A DNA stretch of 64,000 nucleotides from Rhododendron vialii (lineage: Eukaryota; Streptophyta; Magnoliopsida; Ericales; Ericaceae): positions 31,460,501 through 31,524,500 of the forward strand of contig NC_080559.1 in assembly GCF_030253575.1 (NCBI RefSeq). Direction: 5' to 3'. Both the position numbers and the translations under genes were made by a program. Below the pieces are notes generated by a model. That model was not told the origin of the DNA, ran no database searches, and saw only the letters and a list, made by a program, of their open reading frames with translations. Shown here in pieces: positions 48,909-59,362 of the stretch. Within the stretch, counting starts at the first letter, position 1. The number at the start of each line of letters is the position of its first letter.

Positions 48909-49690
48909 CCTTTTTTTTTTTTTTTTGGGTCAAAGCTTAGAGGTGTTTTCATTGATACGAAAATCATACATCGAGAACAGATAGCTCCCCCAAGCAAGGG
49001 CGGAACCAGGAATTGGTTCTGCCCTGGGCTAATCCAAAAAAAATAAAATTTTGGTGGGCAAAATAGTAGTGTATATAATATGCATATAAAGCAATTTCTA
49101 AAAAATAAGGCTTGTAATTCCACCCCAAATTTGACGCAATTTCCAGATTTTTTTTCTGATCCATTATAATCTAGATCTAAAAAAGTAAGATTGTAATAAC
49201 CAATATTTTAAACCAATTTAAGCGCATCAGTCCGTGCTCGATCTGCATCAACTAAATTAGTAAAAATCTAAGTACACCAGTGAGTGTTCTGCATTTAACA
49301 ATATAAGAGCAAATCTTCACACAATAGCCAATACTTTGCAATTAACAACATAAGTACAAATCTAAGCACACGAGCCAGTGCTCTCCATAATAATGAAATA
49401 TTTACCGATCTAAAGTTTCGCGATTCGAGGAATTGTTGGCTGAAATCATTTGGATGGTGGGTTTGGCCAGGCTGAATTTTGGATGGTGGGTTAGGCTAAA
49501 ATTATTTAGACTGAAATTTACATATAAATTTTTTTTTTTTTTTTTTTTTGGTTTTTGTGGTAGACATGGGGCTGTAGCCCAAGGCAGCCCATGAATAGTT
49601 CCGCCCTTGCCCCCAAGGAGGGAGGAAAGAAACCACAAAAGAGGCCTAAAGTCATAAACGAATATTTAGAACCTTACACAGACAAGACTC
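48909..49690 (-). mobile_element. Probable LINE-type 3' tail, split by a hAT element
   Basis: Read on the minus strand, the sequence ends ATCAATGAAAACACCTCTAA, AGCTTTGACCC and a run of A (T at 48911-48926 on the plus strand), like the polyadenylated end of a retroposon. The hAT element at 48995-49609 interrupts it; without the insertion the flanks join as GCTCCCCCAAGGAGGGAGG. Confidence 0.4.
48995..49609. mobile_element. hAT non-autonomous element (615 bp)
   Basis: A perfect 8-bp target duplication, CCCCCAAG, lies at 48987-48994 and 49610-49617. The ends are CAAGGGCGGAACCAGG and, in reverse, CAAGGGCGGAACTATT, with the first 12 bases identical. A long T run lies near the right end. There is no coding capacity. 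Confidence 0.9.
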
Positions 49691-49704
49691 ATCGCCGACC
49701 AGAA

Positions 49705-49797
49705 AGCCATCAAGACGGTTAGAAATGTTTCAATTTCAAAACTGTACAAAAGCCATCAAGACGGTTAGAAATGTTTCAATTTCAAAACTGTACAAAA
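49705..49797. repeat. Exact tandem duplication, 46-bp period
   Basis: Two copies of the unit from AGCCATCAAGACGGTTAGAA to AAACTGTACAAA stand head to tail without a visible mismatch. Confidence 0.9.
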
Positions 49798-50370
49798 GAT
49801 CTAGAAATGAGCTTTCACTTCACTTGGCCCATCTACCGGTCAAATAACCAGGCCTAAAATTTTCTTTGCCAAGAACAAAGAAACTGGAAGATATACACAC
49901 CACATGTACATAGCCAGAAGCTTATCGCGAAAGACGTTACGAACTAGCAACTCGAATACCAGAGAACCTTTCAATTCTGTACGGTTGTTTCGACTAGGGG
50001 GAATTACGGTTCAATAGAGAGTGGGGCAAATAAGTTCCACCACATGGGACACTTTTTGGGAATTAAAAACCTATGGAAAGAGGAAAAATAATGCCCAGCT
50101 CATGGTATTCATAATTTACTCAGACAAAAATATCTCTCTCTATTGAAACACACACTCAGGGAACAATGAACACACATTCAGGGAGCAATGTACACACACT
50201 CAGGGAGCAGTATTATATGATTGAAAGAGCAATATAATTTAATTAAAAGTGCAATATTATGTGATTAAAAGAGCAGTGAAGCTACGTCCACCGATTCCCA
50301 AGTCGCTGAACTTCCACCGATACCTTATACACGACGCCGTTTTGGATTATTATTTTTTTGGTGTTGAAAC

Positions 50371-50950
50371 ATTTGGTTTTATCCTTCTCTTAGGACTCTT
50401 CAACGAGAGCCCTTGACCTAAAAATTAATTATGATCCTTTTAGATAAAATGATCAGAAAAATAATATCTTTGCAATGGTTCAAACGGATTGAAATCGGAA
50501 CGCTTAATTTTTTTTCATTTGGTTTTATGGTTCTCTTAGGACTTTTCAACGAGAGCCCTAGAATTAAAAATTAATTATGATTCTTTAAGATAAAATGATA
50601 AGAAAAATAAGATCTTTTCACCAATTTAAAATGATTGAAAAATTAGAACACTAATTTTTTTTTCATTTGGTTTTATGATTTTCTTAAGGCTCTTCAACCA
50701 GAATCCTAGAGTTAAAAATTAATTATGATCATTGAAGATAAAATGATTAGAAAAATAAAACCATTTTTTTTAAATAATCATAATTAATTTTTAGCTCTAA
50801 GACTCTCGTTGAAAAGTCCTAAGAGAACCACAAAACCAAATGCAAAAATCTTATTTTTCTGATTATTTTTATAAAAAATGATCATAATTAATTTTTAACT
50901 CTACGGCTCTCGTTGAAGAGCCCAAGAGAAGGATAAAACTAAATGTTTAA
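50371..50950. repeat. Three direct units followed by inverted copies
   Basis: Units starting ATTTGGTTTTAT occur at about 50371, 50517 and 50665 (period 146-148). Each continues with CTTCAACgAGAgcCCTaGA, TTAATTATGATC and AGATAAAATGAT. From about 50772 the same motifs return inverted twice (CATAATTAATTTTTA, CTCTCGTTGAA), ending near 50945. The region could form a large multi-armed foldback. Confidence 0.75.
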
Positions 50951-50969
50951 ACAAAAAAAAAAATCCAAA

Positions 50970-51475
50970 CCCATATTCAACTTAGATCCATAGAAGGGAC
51001 AACTTAAATTTATAGAAGGAGCAATTTAGATCCAAACCCAAATTCAACTACATATTGACTCACGATCTCATACAATGAACAAATTTGGTTCATAAAAGGG
51101 GCAACTTAGGCCCAAACCCATATTTAACTTAAGCCCATAGAAGGGGCAACTTAAATTCATAAAAAGGGCAATTTAGGTGTAAACCCAGATTCAACTACAT
51201 ATCAACTCACGATCTCATAGAAGAAGCAAATTAGATTCATAGAAGGGACAACTTAAATACACAGAATGAGCAACTTAAGTCCAAACCTAGATTCAACTAA
51301 GGTCCATAGAAGGGGCAACTTAGATTCATAGAAAGGGCAACTTAGGTCCAAACTTAGATTCAATTACATATCAACTCATGATCTCATACAAGGGGTAATT
51401 TAGGTTCATAAAAGGGACAACTTAAATTTATAGAGGGGCAACTTAAGTCTATAGAAGGGCAACTTAGATTTTTAG
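50970..51475. repeat. GGGGCAACTTA minisatellite with higher-order units
   Basis: The motif ATAGAAGGGGCAACTTA, with variants of about 22-25 bp, recurs more than a dozen times. Blocks of about 150 bp also recur, marked by AACCCAGATTCAACTACATA and ACTCACGATCTCATA. Copies are diverged. Confidence 0.75.
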
Positions 51476-51486
51476 GGTTTCAAATG

Positions 51487-51965
51487 GGACGCGGAGCTCT
51501 GCTGTGCCTCATGGCACAGTAACCTCTACCCACACTAAAAAAGGGTACTGTTTTTGGAGGAAAAAAAAATTTAGGCTTCCTATTTGCAATCCTATGCAGC
51601 AGAAACAAAAGTTAATTATGATCCTTTAGAATAATATGTTCAGAATAATAAGATATTTGCACTTATTCAAACGGATTAAAAATTGAAGCACTTAATTTTT
51701 TTAAACTGTTTATATAGTATTAAAAATACAGTTTAAAAAATTATCTGCTCCAATTTTCAATCCGTTTGAACTAGTGTGAAGATCTTATTATTCTGATCAT
51801 ATTATTCTAAAGAGACATAATTAAATTTTATCTCTAAGGCTTTTATAATCATATTTTTGCTTCATAGGATTGCAAATATGAAGCTTAAAATTTTTTTTCC
51901 TCCAAAAACGATACCTTTTTTGTGTGGGTCCCTGTGCCACGAGCCACACCAGAGCCCTGCGTCCT
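51487..51965. mobile_element. Nested Mutator-like foldback element (479 bp)
   Basis: A 9-bp target duplication, TTTCAAATG, lies at 51478-51486 and 51966-51974. The ends are GGACGCGGAGCTCTG and AGAGCCCTGCGTCCT in inverted orientation. Long arms pair across most of the length (for example CCTCCAAAAACGATACC opposite GGTACTGTTTTTGGAGG). It sits wholly inside the element at 49997-52120, so it arrived later. Confidence 0.85.
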
Positions 51966-52814
51966 TTTCAAATGTGTATGGGTTATATTAGTCTTTTTAC
52001 ATCATCTTTCCATGTACGAGGAATTGTTTTTTACCGTTTCATATTTGGGGCAATTTCCAGAAAACCTGTTCATGGATTGAGAATTTTTTTCCCCTGATTC
52101 CACTGAACACGAATTCCCCCTTTCGACTATTCAATTACCAGAGATATGCCCATCACTTGATTTCAACAGTTCTTGGGCACAAAATTTATTGCGAAAGACG
52201 TAACAAACTAGCAACTCGAATACTAGAAAACCTTTCAATTCTGTATGGTTGTTTCGACTATTCAATTACCAGAGACATACCCATCGCTTGATTTCTACAG
52301 TTCTTCGGCACAAAATTTATTGCGAAAGACGTAAAACTAGCAACTCGAATACTAGAAAACCTTTCACTTCTGTATGGTTGTTTCGACTATTCAATTACCA
52401 GAGACATGCCCATCACTTGATTTCTACAGTTCTTCGGCACAAAATTTATTGCAAAAGACATAACAAACTAGCAACTCGAATACCAGAAAACCTTTCAATT
52501 CTGTACGGTTGTTTCGACTATTCAATTACCAGAGACACGCCCATCACTTGATTTCTACAGTTCTTCGGCACAAAATAAGTTGAAACAATCGGCAACAATA
52601 AAATCCAATTTAAAACACATTAAATCACAAAAAGATACAATTTAGAAGATCACTCCTTTGAAAGAAATTTTAAGTAAGAAGATATAAGGGAGGGGGGAGG
52701 GAAGATATATCAATCACGTACAAGACATTCCCCAAACTGGGAAATAATAGTATTTAGCAAAGGAAAAGAAAAAAAAATCTAAACACAAAGCCTCTTTTTT
52801 CACATTTGGTTCAG

Positions 52815-55800
52815 TTACTTTTCTGGTTTCTGGTTGCTAGAGCTTCTTTTCTTCAGTAGGCTTCCAAACTTGCGAAGCAAAGCCTTCTTTTTCTTTTGAT
52901 GCTGTTCTTTCGAAGGTGAGCTTCCACCATTACCCATTTCCGCAGAAGATACACCGTTTCCCTGGTCATGGCTCTCGACACCCTCCACCTTTGAATCAAG
53001 ATCCTCGTCAACGGATTGCTGCTCTTGCTCCCTTTCAGGCGACAAGTCTTTCTCTCCAATCTTATAACTGTCCCACATCTTTAAATCAACCTCCACCGCA
53101 TCTTCGTCTTCTTTCTCGTTGGTATCACTGCCTTTTGGGTTTCCATTCGAATCCTCAACTTCAGCAGTGTTGGTTTGAACTTCCACGTCGCACAAGTTAT
53201 TTTTCTCCATCAGATGATTTTCTTTCACAGCTTCTTCATGGGATGGAAGATCCACTTCCAGCTTATCTTCCCTACCATCTCCGTTTTGCTCAGAGAACTC
53301 TACCACCTTTGGGAGCATGTCGTAATCTTTTTCACTGTCTGAAATATCACCATTTTCCTCAACATGCTTTTGGTGCATAGCTTCCTCAAGCAATTTGGAT
53401 AACTCCTCAATTTTCTTAAGGGAAGCAGCTTCTCTCGTTCGAAGTTCCTCATTCTCCATAACAGCACCGTGCAATTCACTTTCTTTGTCCATCAAACTTT
53501 CCTTCAACCTCATGCTCTCGGTCTTTGCTTCTCCAAGAACTTCCTGTAAATAAATCACTTCAGACTCTGCTTCTTTTACAGCATTCTTCAGCTGAGCTCT
53601 TTCCTCCTCTGTTGAGCGAGCTTCTCCCTGAGCCTCTTTTAGCAAATTTTCCAACTGGCTTATTTCTTTTTCCAGTGCAGAGTTCTCATCTTCGAATTGC
53701 TTCACACAGTTCGTCAGATGAAGCTCTTTTTCATCCCATGCAGCCTTGGAATTCTGGTATTTATGCTTTGACTGTTCAATCAAATCAGTAAGCGAATCAA
53801 TTTCATGCTTGGCGCCATCAAGCATCATTGCATACTTCTCATCACTCGCTTTCAAATCTAATCTCAGATCTTCAATTTCCGCAACATACTTTTTGTTGTC
53901 CGCTTGACTAGACAATAGCTTTTCTTTGGCTTCTCTTGATTCTAAAGAAACTTCGTGCAAAGCTGCAGTTAAACTCTCCATTGCCTTCTTACTCTTCTCT
54001 TCTTCATCCCTTGAACTTTCCAACTCATTTATGAGTTGGTTTTTTTCTTCCAACAAGGTTTGAACGCTGTCGGCTGCAAGCTTCTCATTGGCCAAGGCCT
54101 GGGTTTTCTCTTCCTTCACAGTTTCAAGCTCCGACTTCAAAGAGTCTACCTTTTTCACCATCTCAGCAGCTTCGTCCTTGGCAATTACAAGTAGACGTTT
54201 AGATTCCTCAAGATCCCCTCTCTGCCGACTAATAGAGATTTCTAATAAACCTGCCTTCTCTTTAAGAGATGCAATTTCAGATTGCGCATAGTGCAATTGA
54301 TCATTACTTCCCTCAAGTTGTTTCATCACTGACTCAAGTGATTCTGAAGCAGATCTCTCCATCCGTTTTGCTTCCTTCGCCTGTATCTCTAAATCTTCAA
54401 CCTTTCTCTGCCACTCCTCCACCAAATTACGCGCATATGATTCTGTCATTTTCGCAGCCTCAAGCTCAACATTAAGTTGTTCAATGGAAGCCTCTTTTTC
54501 CAAAAACTTCTCCTCATAACTTTGAAATTTCTCAAGTTCTTGTTTCAGAGTCTCTATCTGCGAATTCAACTCAGACACCAACTTCGTGCTCTCGTTAGCC
54601 TTCATTTCAAACTTGGAATCGAGCATTGACTTCACCCGGACCAATTCAGCGGAGAGAATCTCCACTTTTTCAACATGAATCTCTGCAATCTTGGTTGCAT
54701 CATCGGCATGGCTAAGGGCCTGGTTCTTTGCATCACAAGTCATGGCTAGTTCTTGCTTAACCCTTTGGAGCTCCTGAGTAGCGGAGAGAAGAGTGGCTAC
54801 ATCCAAAGCATGTTGGTTCCTTACAGCTTCAAGATCTTTCTGCCAATCCTCTTCCTTCTTCTGAGCCACCTCAATGCTGGCTTGTTCCATCTCAACCGCC
54901 CGGAACTTCTCAATCTCCGAATTTTCTTCAGCTCGCTTTTGAGCAACCAAAGCCTCCCTAAGTTTCTCATTTGCTTCCTCAGCCAATCTCTGGGCCTCTT
55001 TTAATTCTTCGATCGCTTGAGCTTTCTCTTTCTCAACCAAAACCAGTTTCTCCTTGGCATTCTTAAGATCTTCCTGAACAAGACCTATTTGAGCCTGTGC
55101 TTCTGTTCCTTTTGATAAACGTGTGGGTTGTTTCTGATAAACAAAATCAAGATGAAAAGGAAACCAGATTGTTACGTTAGTTTCGCAAACAAGCAAATGA
55201 TTTGGTTTAACAACCCTTTCTTTGGAGTTTCAAACAGTTCTCTTTTTCTAATTTCCGTGAATGCGAAGTGCACAATTGAACCCCAATATAAAGGCCGATA
55301 GCATCTCCAATGGCTGAGACATTTTCCTTGTCAAATTCTTTTTGTCCCTTCATATTTGGCTCTAACAACTCCAATGCTGAGTGCAATCCATTGAGATAAA
55401 CAAAAAATGGTCGTGATTAGGAATGTGATCAAATGTCCCGTGATATAGTAAAATCATGTTCTTAATGAGCAACATTGTCGGGAAAAAAAAAGAAGGCAAG
55501 ATGACATTGTAGCAAGTTAAAAATGTAGCTCTGCCATTAAGAACCTGGCTAAAACCATTGGAGATGCTGTAAAGCAACTGAGCAACAGAATCAAATTTGG
55601 AGCCAGCATTATGAAAGCTCATATGCATCAATTAGGAGAACTTACATCCGGAGGGGTAGCAGTCTTCGGGACCCGTCGATCTACCGTAGGCTTCGAAGTG
55701 ACATCCGGAGAGGTAGCAATTTTTGGGGCCCGCCGTTCCACCTTGGGCTTCGAATCGATGGATCTTGGGGACCGGTCAAAAGAAACCCGCGGATTTTGAA

Positions 55801-56453
55801 GGGGAGAGGGTGAATCCGCATCAGTTTTAGCCACTCCCTTGCTCAATTTACTAACTCTAGGAGTTGCTGGTGATGCTTTGTTGTTGGAATGGTCAGATAA
55901 AGAAGATCTGTTCCAATTTCAGAAAAACATCACAAATAGGAAAAACCCATATGATAAAATTTGGAAATTGAGGATGCACAAACATAGTTCCTGGGGATAG
56001 GGCACAAAGGGCAGAAATCAAACCGAGCCTTGCGTCCTAATCAATTGGAGGCACAAAGGGGAGAGAAATAAAGAAACGGATCTGTGCCCAAATCAGAATT
56101 TTTGCCACAAGGAACGTCTAACAACGTAAGTACAAAAATTAGGGAGGGGACCATATCCATATTATGCCACAAAATGAGCCCACAATAGTTTTAAAAACCA
56201 GATCCAGACGATCAAACAGAGAATCAACAGAAAACCCCTAATGGACTAGGATCAAGACTGAGAAAGAAGAAATTCAAGAAAAACCCACTTCAGATACACA
56301 ACACTAAACATAAATCAGAAAGCACAGATCAACTAAAAATCAATCCAAAGTAATGAAAATGAAAAAAAACTAAAAACAAGAAAGCCCACGTTAGATCTAC
56401 AGAAATGAAGTTCAGAGAGAGAGAGAGAGTACTTACTTGGACTTGGTAGACAT
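52815..56453 (-). CDS. WEB-family long coiled-coil protein
   Basis: Three exons in transcript order: 56437-56453 (17 nt, coding MSTKS plus two bases), 55646-55907 and 52815-55133. Phases agree and give 865 residues. Residues 1-95 are Ser/Pro/Lys/Arg-rich and include ASPATPRVSKL and a twice-repeated RRxPKxATxPDVxSKP-type block. Residues about 100-680 form a nearly continuous coiled coil rich in Glu, Lys, Ala and Leu. Family landmarks are EENSEIEKFRAVE, RSASESLESVMKQLEGSND, EEEKSKKAMESL and ISDSEKDYDMLPKVVEFSEQ. The tail is acidic and then ends in a Lys-rich KKKKALLRKFGSLLKKR segment. It matches the WEB proteins At3g02930 and At5g16730 as I recall them; WEB1/PMI2 relatives support light-driven chloroplast movement. 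The role of this subgroup is less clear. Intron 2 carries a MITE. Confidence 0.92.
55300..55569. mobile_element. MITE in WEB-gene intron 2
   Basis: The ends AGCATCTCCAATGG and CCATTGGAGATGC are inverted repeats, similar to the GAGCATCTCC family ends at 15593 and 46342. The interior is distinct and also contains AACTCCAATGCTGAG. A target duplication is not clear. Confidence 0.6.
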
Positions 56454-57381
56454 GATGGAGGGTACTGGCTGCGGTTGCAGAGAGGAGGAGGAGAAGTTGA
56501 AGTGCTTGGAAAAAGGTGCAAAGGGATTGCTACAAAAATGCTGACATTTGTAAGAGAATGTGTTTTGTTGGTTGCGAGAAAGAGAGAGATTATCAACCGG
56601 AGGACTAGGTGGTAGAAGAAAGTACGTACGTAGAAGAGAATAATTTCCTGGAAAATAACTACTTGGGTAGGTGTTCTTCCTTCACTGTCTCCAGAGTGGC
56701 CACACACAGACAAGTTGTGCTCTCTCTCTCTCACACGATCAGTCCATAACTTCTCCCTGCAATCACTGATCTTGGCCGGTGAGAGTACTAAACTGCCCTT
56801 TGCCTTATTCACATGCTCTATTGGTAATTTCTTTTTCTCCTCTCAAGTTTATGACTACTACAAAATTCCCCTTTTGCATTCTAAAAATTACATTGATCTC
56901 CCGCATTGAACCTTTGAGTAATTTGAGAGTGTTAACTGATAAGAACTTGCAAATTACAACTCGCGATGCACCTTCAACAACTCTAAAAGCACACATTTTT
57001 ATACTTGAATACCTTCTACTCAAATTTATGTAATTTTTACACATTCATCAAGATTAAACAATATTTATTGGGTGATAGTTAGCATTTCCTATTAAATACA
57101 TTGTCGTAGATTCCTCAAAGATTTTGTTAATCTTGTTTAGATTGTTGGGGTCGAAAGGCATGCCTTCTTTCTCTTTTGTGTGATACGTTGTTTTGCCTTT
57201 TCTAATGAACTTTCACTTACAAAAAAAGAGAGAGGAGGGTATGACAGTATAAAAATGGCTCTATGGTTCTAGTCGTACGGGGAAAAAGAACAAATTGTTG
57301 TTATCATAAGCTGCTAGGGAAACAAAGGTGAACTAACAGAGGGGCATGTATAAATGAATTATGGACTTAAGGATGGAAATA

Positions 57382-57613
57382 CTCCCTCCGTCCCATTTTC
57401 TTTGTCATTTTTTGATATTCATATCAGTTTTCAATTTCTTATGCAATATGAATCTCCAAAAATATGCAATATGTATCTTATTTGATAGATCTCAATTAGG
57501 TCTATAATATAAAGTTCTCAAAATTATAAAAAAATATTATAGATTGAGAGATATAAGCGTTTAAAGAACGGTATAAATAACAAAAATAGACAAACAAAAT
57601 GAGACAAAAGGAG
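57382..57613. mobile_element. Stowaway MITE (232 bp)
   Basis: The left end CTCCCTCCGTCCCATTTT is matched in reverse by CTCCTTTTGTCTCATTTT, and TA flanks both sides. More diverged than the copy at 22998-23212. Confidence 0.8.
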
Positions 57614-59224
57614 TATATAGTTTCAAAAACTACAAGGGTTTTAATGCATAGGTTCAAAACTATAGGGGGAGTGATCTCAGGCTCGACCTATAATTTACAC
57701 GTAATATTTTTCTAAAGGATCTAATGGTAACTTTGTCCGCAGTGAAGGGGACCTCTGTCACGCTGACCCAGCTTTTTAACAAAGTTAAAGTTAAAGATGG
57801 GGTTATCAACCCAACCCACTTTTGTATGTTTGTATTTCTTCCAAAAAGGCCCATATCAATTATTCAATTTCGGGATAAAAAGGGTGATTCTATTATTACT
57901 AACTTTCTTTTTCGAGGATCAAAAAAAATCTTTCTTTTTCTATTATTTAGGTGTACGGTTAATTTACATGTATCTCGATTAATCTTAGAGGACCAATCTC
58001 GTCGTTCACTTGCGGGTTTCTCGGTTGAAGCTTTTGTTTCGTATGGATTGACTCCGAATAAGTTAATAACATCTGAGAACCTTCGAACTTATCTTTGCTT
58101 TGTTTGGTTTTGAGTTTTGAAAATCATTTTTGATGTAATGAATGAAAAGAGATTGATAGAGAAAGTTATTAAGAACCGTGCAAAGAATAAAATATTTTTC
58201 GCAAAGATGGAAGAAGAATATTAATGAACGAAATCATCCCTCTAGATGCAATCATTTCCATAAAAGTATTCAACTATCCTAACTTCCCCTTTTAAAAATC
58301 TCTTCCGTTAAAGATTGCAATTTTCTTTTTCTTTTTTTTTTGTCAGCCAAAAATGCCCATAAATTAAACTAGAGAGCCACAGTCATACGAACTAAATACC
58401 ATATTATAGACAAATCTAAGAGGAAAAACAAGAACCAAACTTAAGTTCTCAGGTGTCCAACACCCATGGCGCCGACGAGAACAGACTCCCTAGATTGTAA
58501 TTTTCAACACAAGCATGGCCATATAAATCAATGGACATCAAATTATTATCAAAAAAAAAAAAAAAAGGACATCAAATAGCATGGCCTCATAAGTAAACTC
58601 CTCGTTTATTTTTCTAACTCCTAAATTCAACTTGTAATAAGGGACTCGACAAATCATCTTCAAGTTTGGAAAACTTTGATATTTGAGTGGGAAGCTGGCT
58701 TTTTTTTCCTTTTTATTTTCCCCCTAATCGGATTTTCTGGTCGGCTCGGACACATCCAATCAATTTCGAGATCTTGAAACTCACGATTGGACAAATCTAC
58801 CTAATAGAACACAAGGGCGTGAGGACCACACAAATACAAGTTGAAAGAAGGGCTGAGATTTATTTGATCCAATGGCTGATATGTGTTCTCTAACTCTTTT
58901 AAGAAAACACCGGATAATGCCGTAGGCACGGGTAAGCACTAGTCTTTAATATTTCAGGAAAACATTTACGGACGGTAAAAATCGAACCTATATACTACTT
59001 GGGGAACAAATTTCTCATTCGTTGCCATACTCAGCATTTGACCGACACTTATTAGTAGGCGCACTTATGTTAGGTGTGCTGATAACTTTGCAATCAGCTA
59101 AACAAAAGCAATTCTTCTGTTCCTATCTTTCCTTCCTACGCAAGTTGAAGTTGACAGAATCATCAGTAATTAGATCCTAACTAACAAAAGATGGTAAAAT
59201 TCCATTCATACCTCTTTTAGTTTG

Positions 59225-59362
59225 TTTGTTTTTTCCCGACGATAAGGATATTAAGGTTAGTTGTCATCGGGAGTCGAGCGCTCCTTCATGAGGTCTAGAA
59301 TTCCGGACATTTCCTTTGAAGAGAGAGTAACGAACCAACCACGGCAGGTGTGGTGTTTACCT
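59225..59362 (-). mobile_element. Diverged SINE copy on the minus strand
   Basis: Read in reverse it aligns with the SINE at 14726-14872: a CACCACACCTGC-type start, TGGTTGGTTCGTTACTCTC, then GAAGGAGCGCTCGACTCCCG. Box B is degraded. Confidence 0.5.

Larger units (their letters stand above)
49997..52120. mobile_element. Mutator-like non-autonomous element (2,124 bp) with nested repeats
   Basis: A perfect 9-bp target duplication, TTTCGACTA, lies at 49988-49996 and 52121-52129. The ends are GGGGGAATTACGGTTCA and, in reverse, GGGGGAATTCGTGTTCA; similarity continues about 40 bp inward. The cargo contains no gene. It holds CACTCAGGGAGCA-type repeats (about 50150-50210), a direct/inverted repeat block (50371-50950), a minisatellite (50970-51475) and a second inserted element (51487-51965). 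Confidence 0.85.
49917..52590. repeat. 131-bp tandem array, interrupted by a transposon
   Basis: The landmark GCGAAAGAC occurs at 49927, 52191 and 52322, and as GCAAAAGAC at 52451. The later spacings are 131 and 129 bp. Subtracting the 2,124-bp element plus one 9-bp duplication from the 49927-52191 distance leaves exactly 131. The unit includes AACTAGCAACTCGAATAC and GGTTGTTTCGACTATTC. The array lies just downstream of the WEB gene; frames within it (for example 52249-52551) are repeat-derived. Confidence 0.85.
46906..52814. other. Repeat-rich region between NERD and WEB genes
   Basis: No intact gene is supported. In order it contains the NERD 5' flank, a repeat end shared with 7771 (47187-47288), a LINE relic (47300-47805), an imperfectly symmetric segment (about 48235-48420), a roughly 85-bp duplicated segment with the motif GAGCTTTCACTTCACTTG (about 48740-48870, and again near 49806), a LINE-type tail split by a hAT element (48909-49690), a 46-bp tandem duplication (49705-49797), and the nested Mutator-like complex within a 131-bp array (49917-52590). 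The 225 bases before the WEB stop codon are its 3' untranslated region. Confidence 0.7.

Noticed and set aside
52249..52551. Open frame with repeated RLFNYQRH blocks
   Set aside because: The protein repeat only mirrors the 131-bp DNA tandem array.
52916..55004. Several plus-strand open frames opposite the WEB gene
   Set aside because: They are antisense shadows of the long coiled-coil exon with no independent features.
57724..58113. Open frame of 129 codons right of the WEB gene
   Set aside because: No recognisable domain, AT-biased composition with runs of Phe and Leu, and no supporting neighbours. It looks like repeat-derived chance coding.
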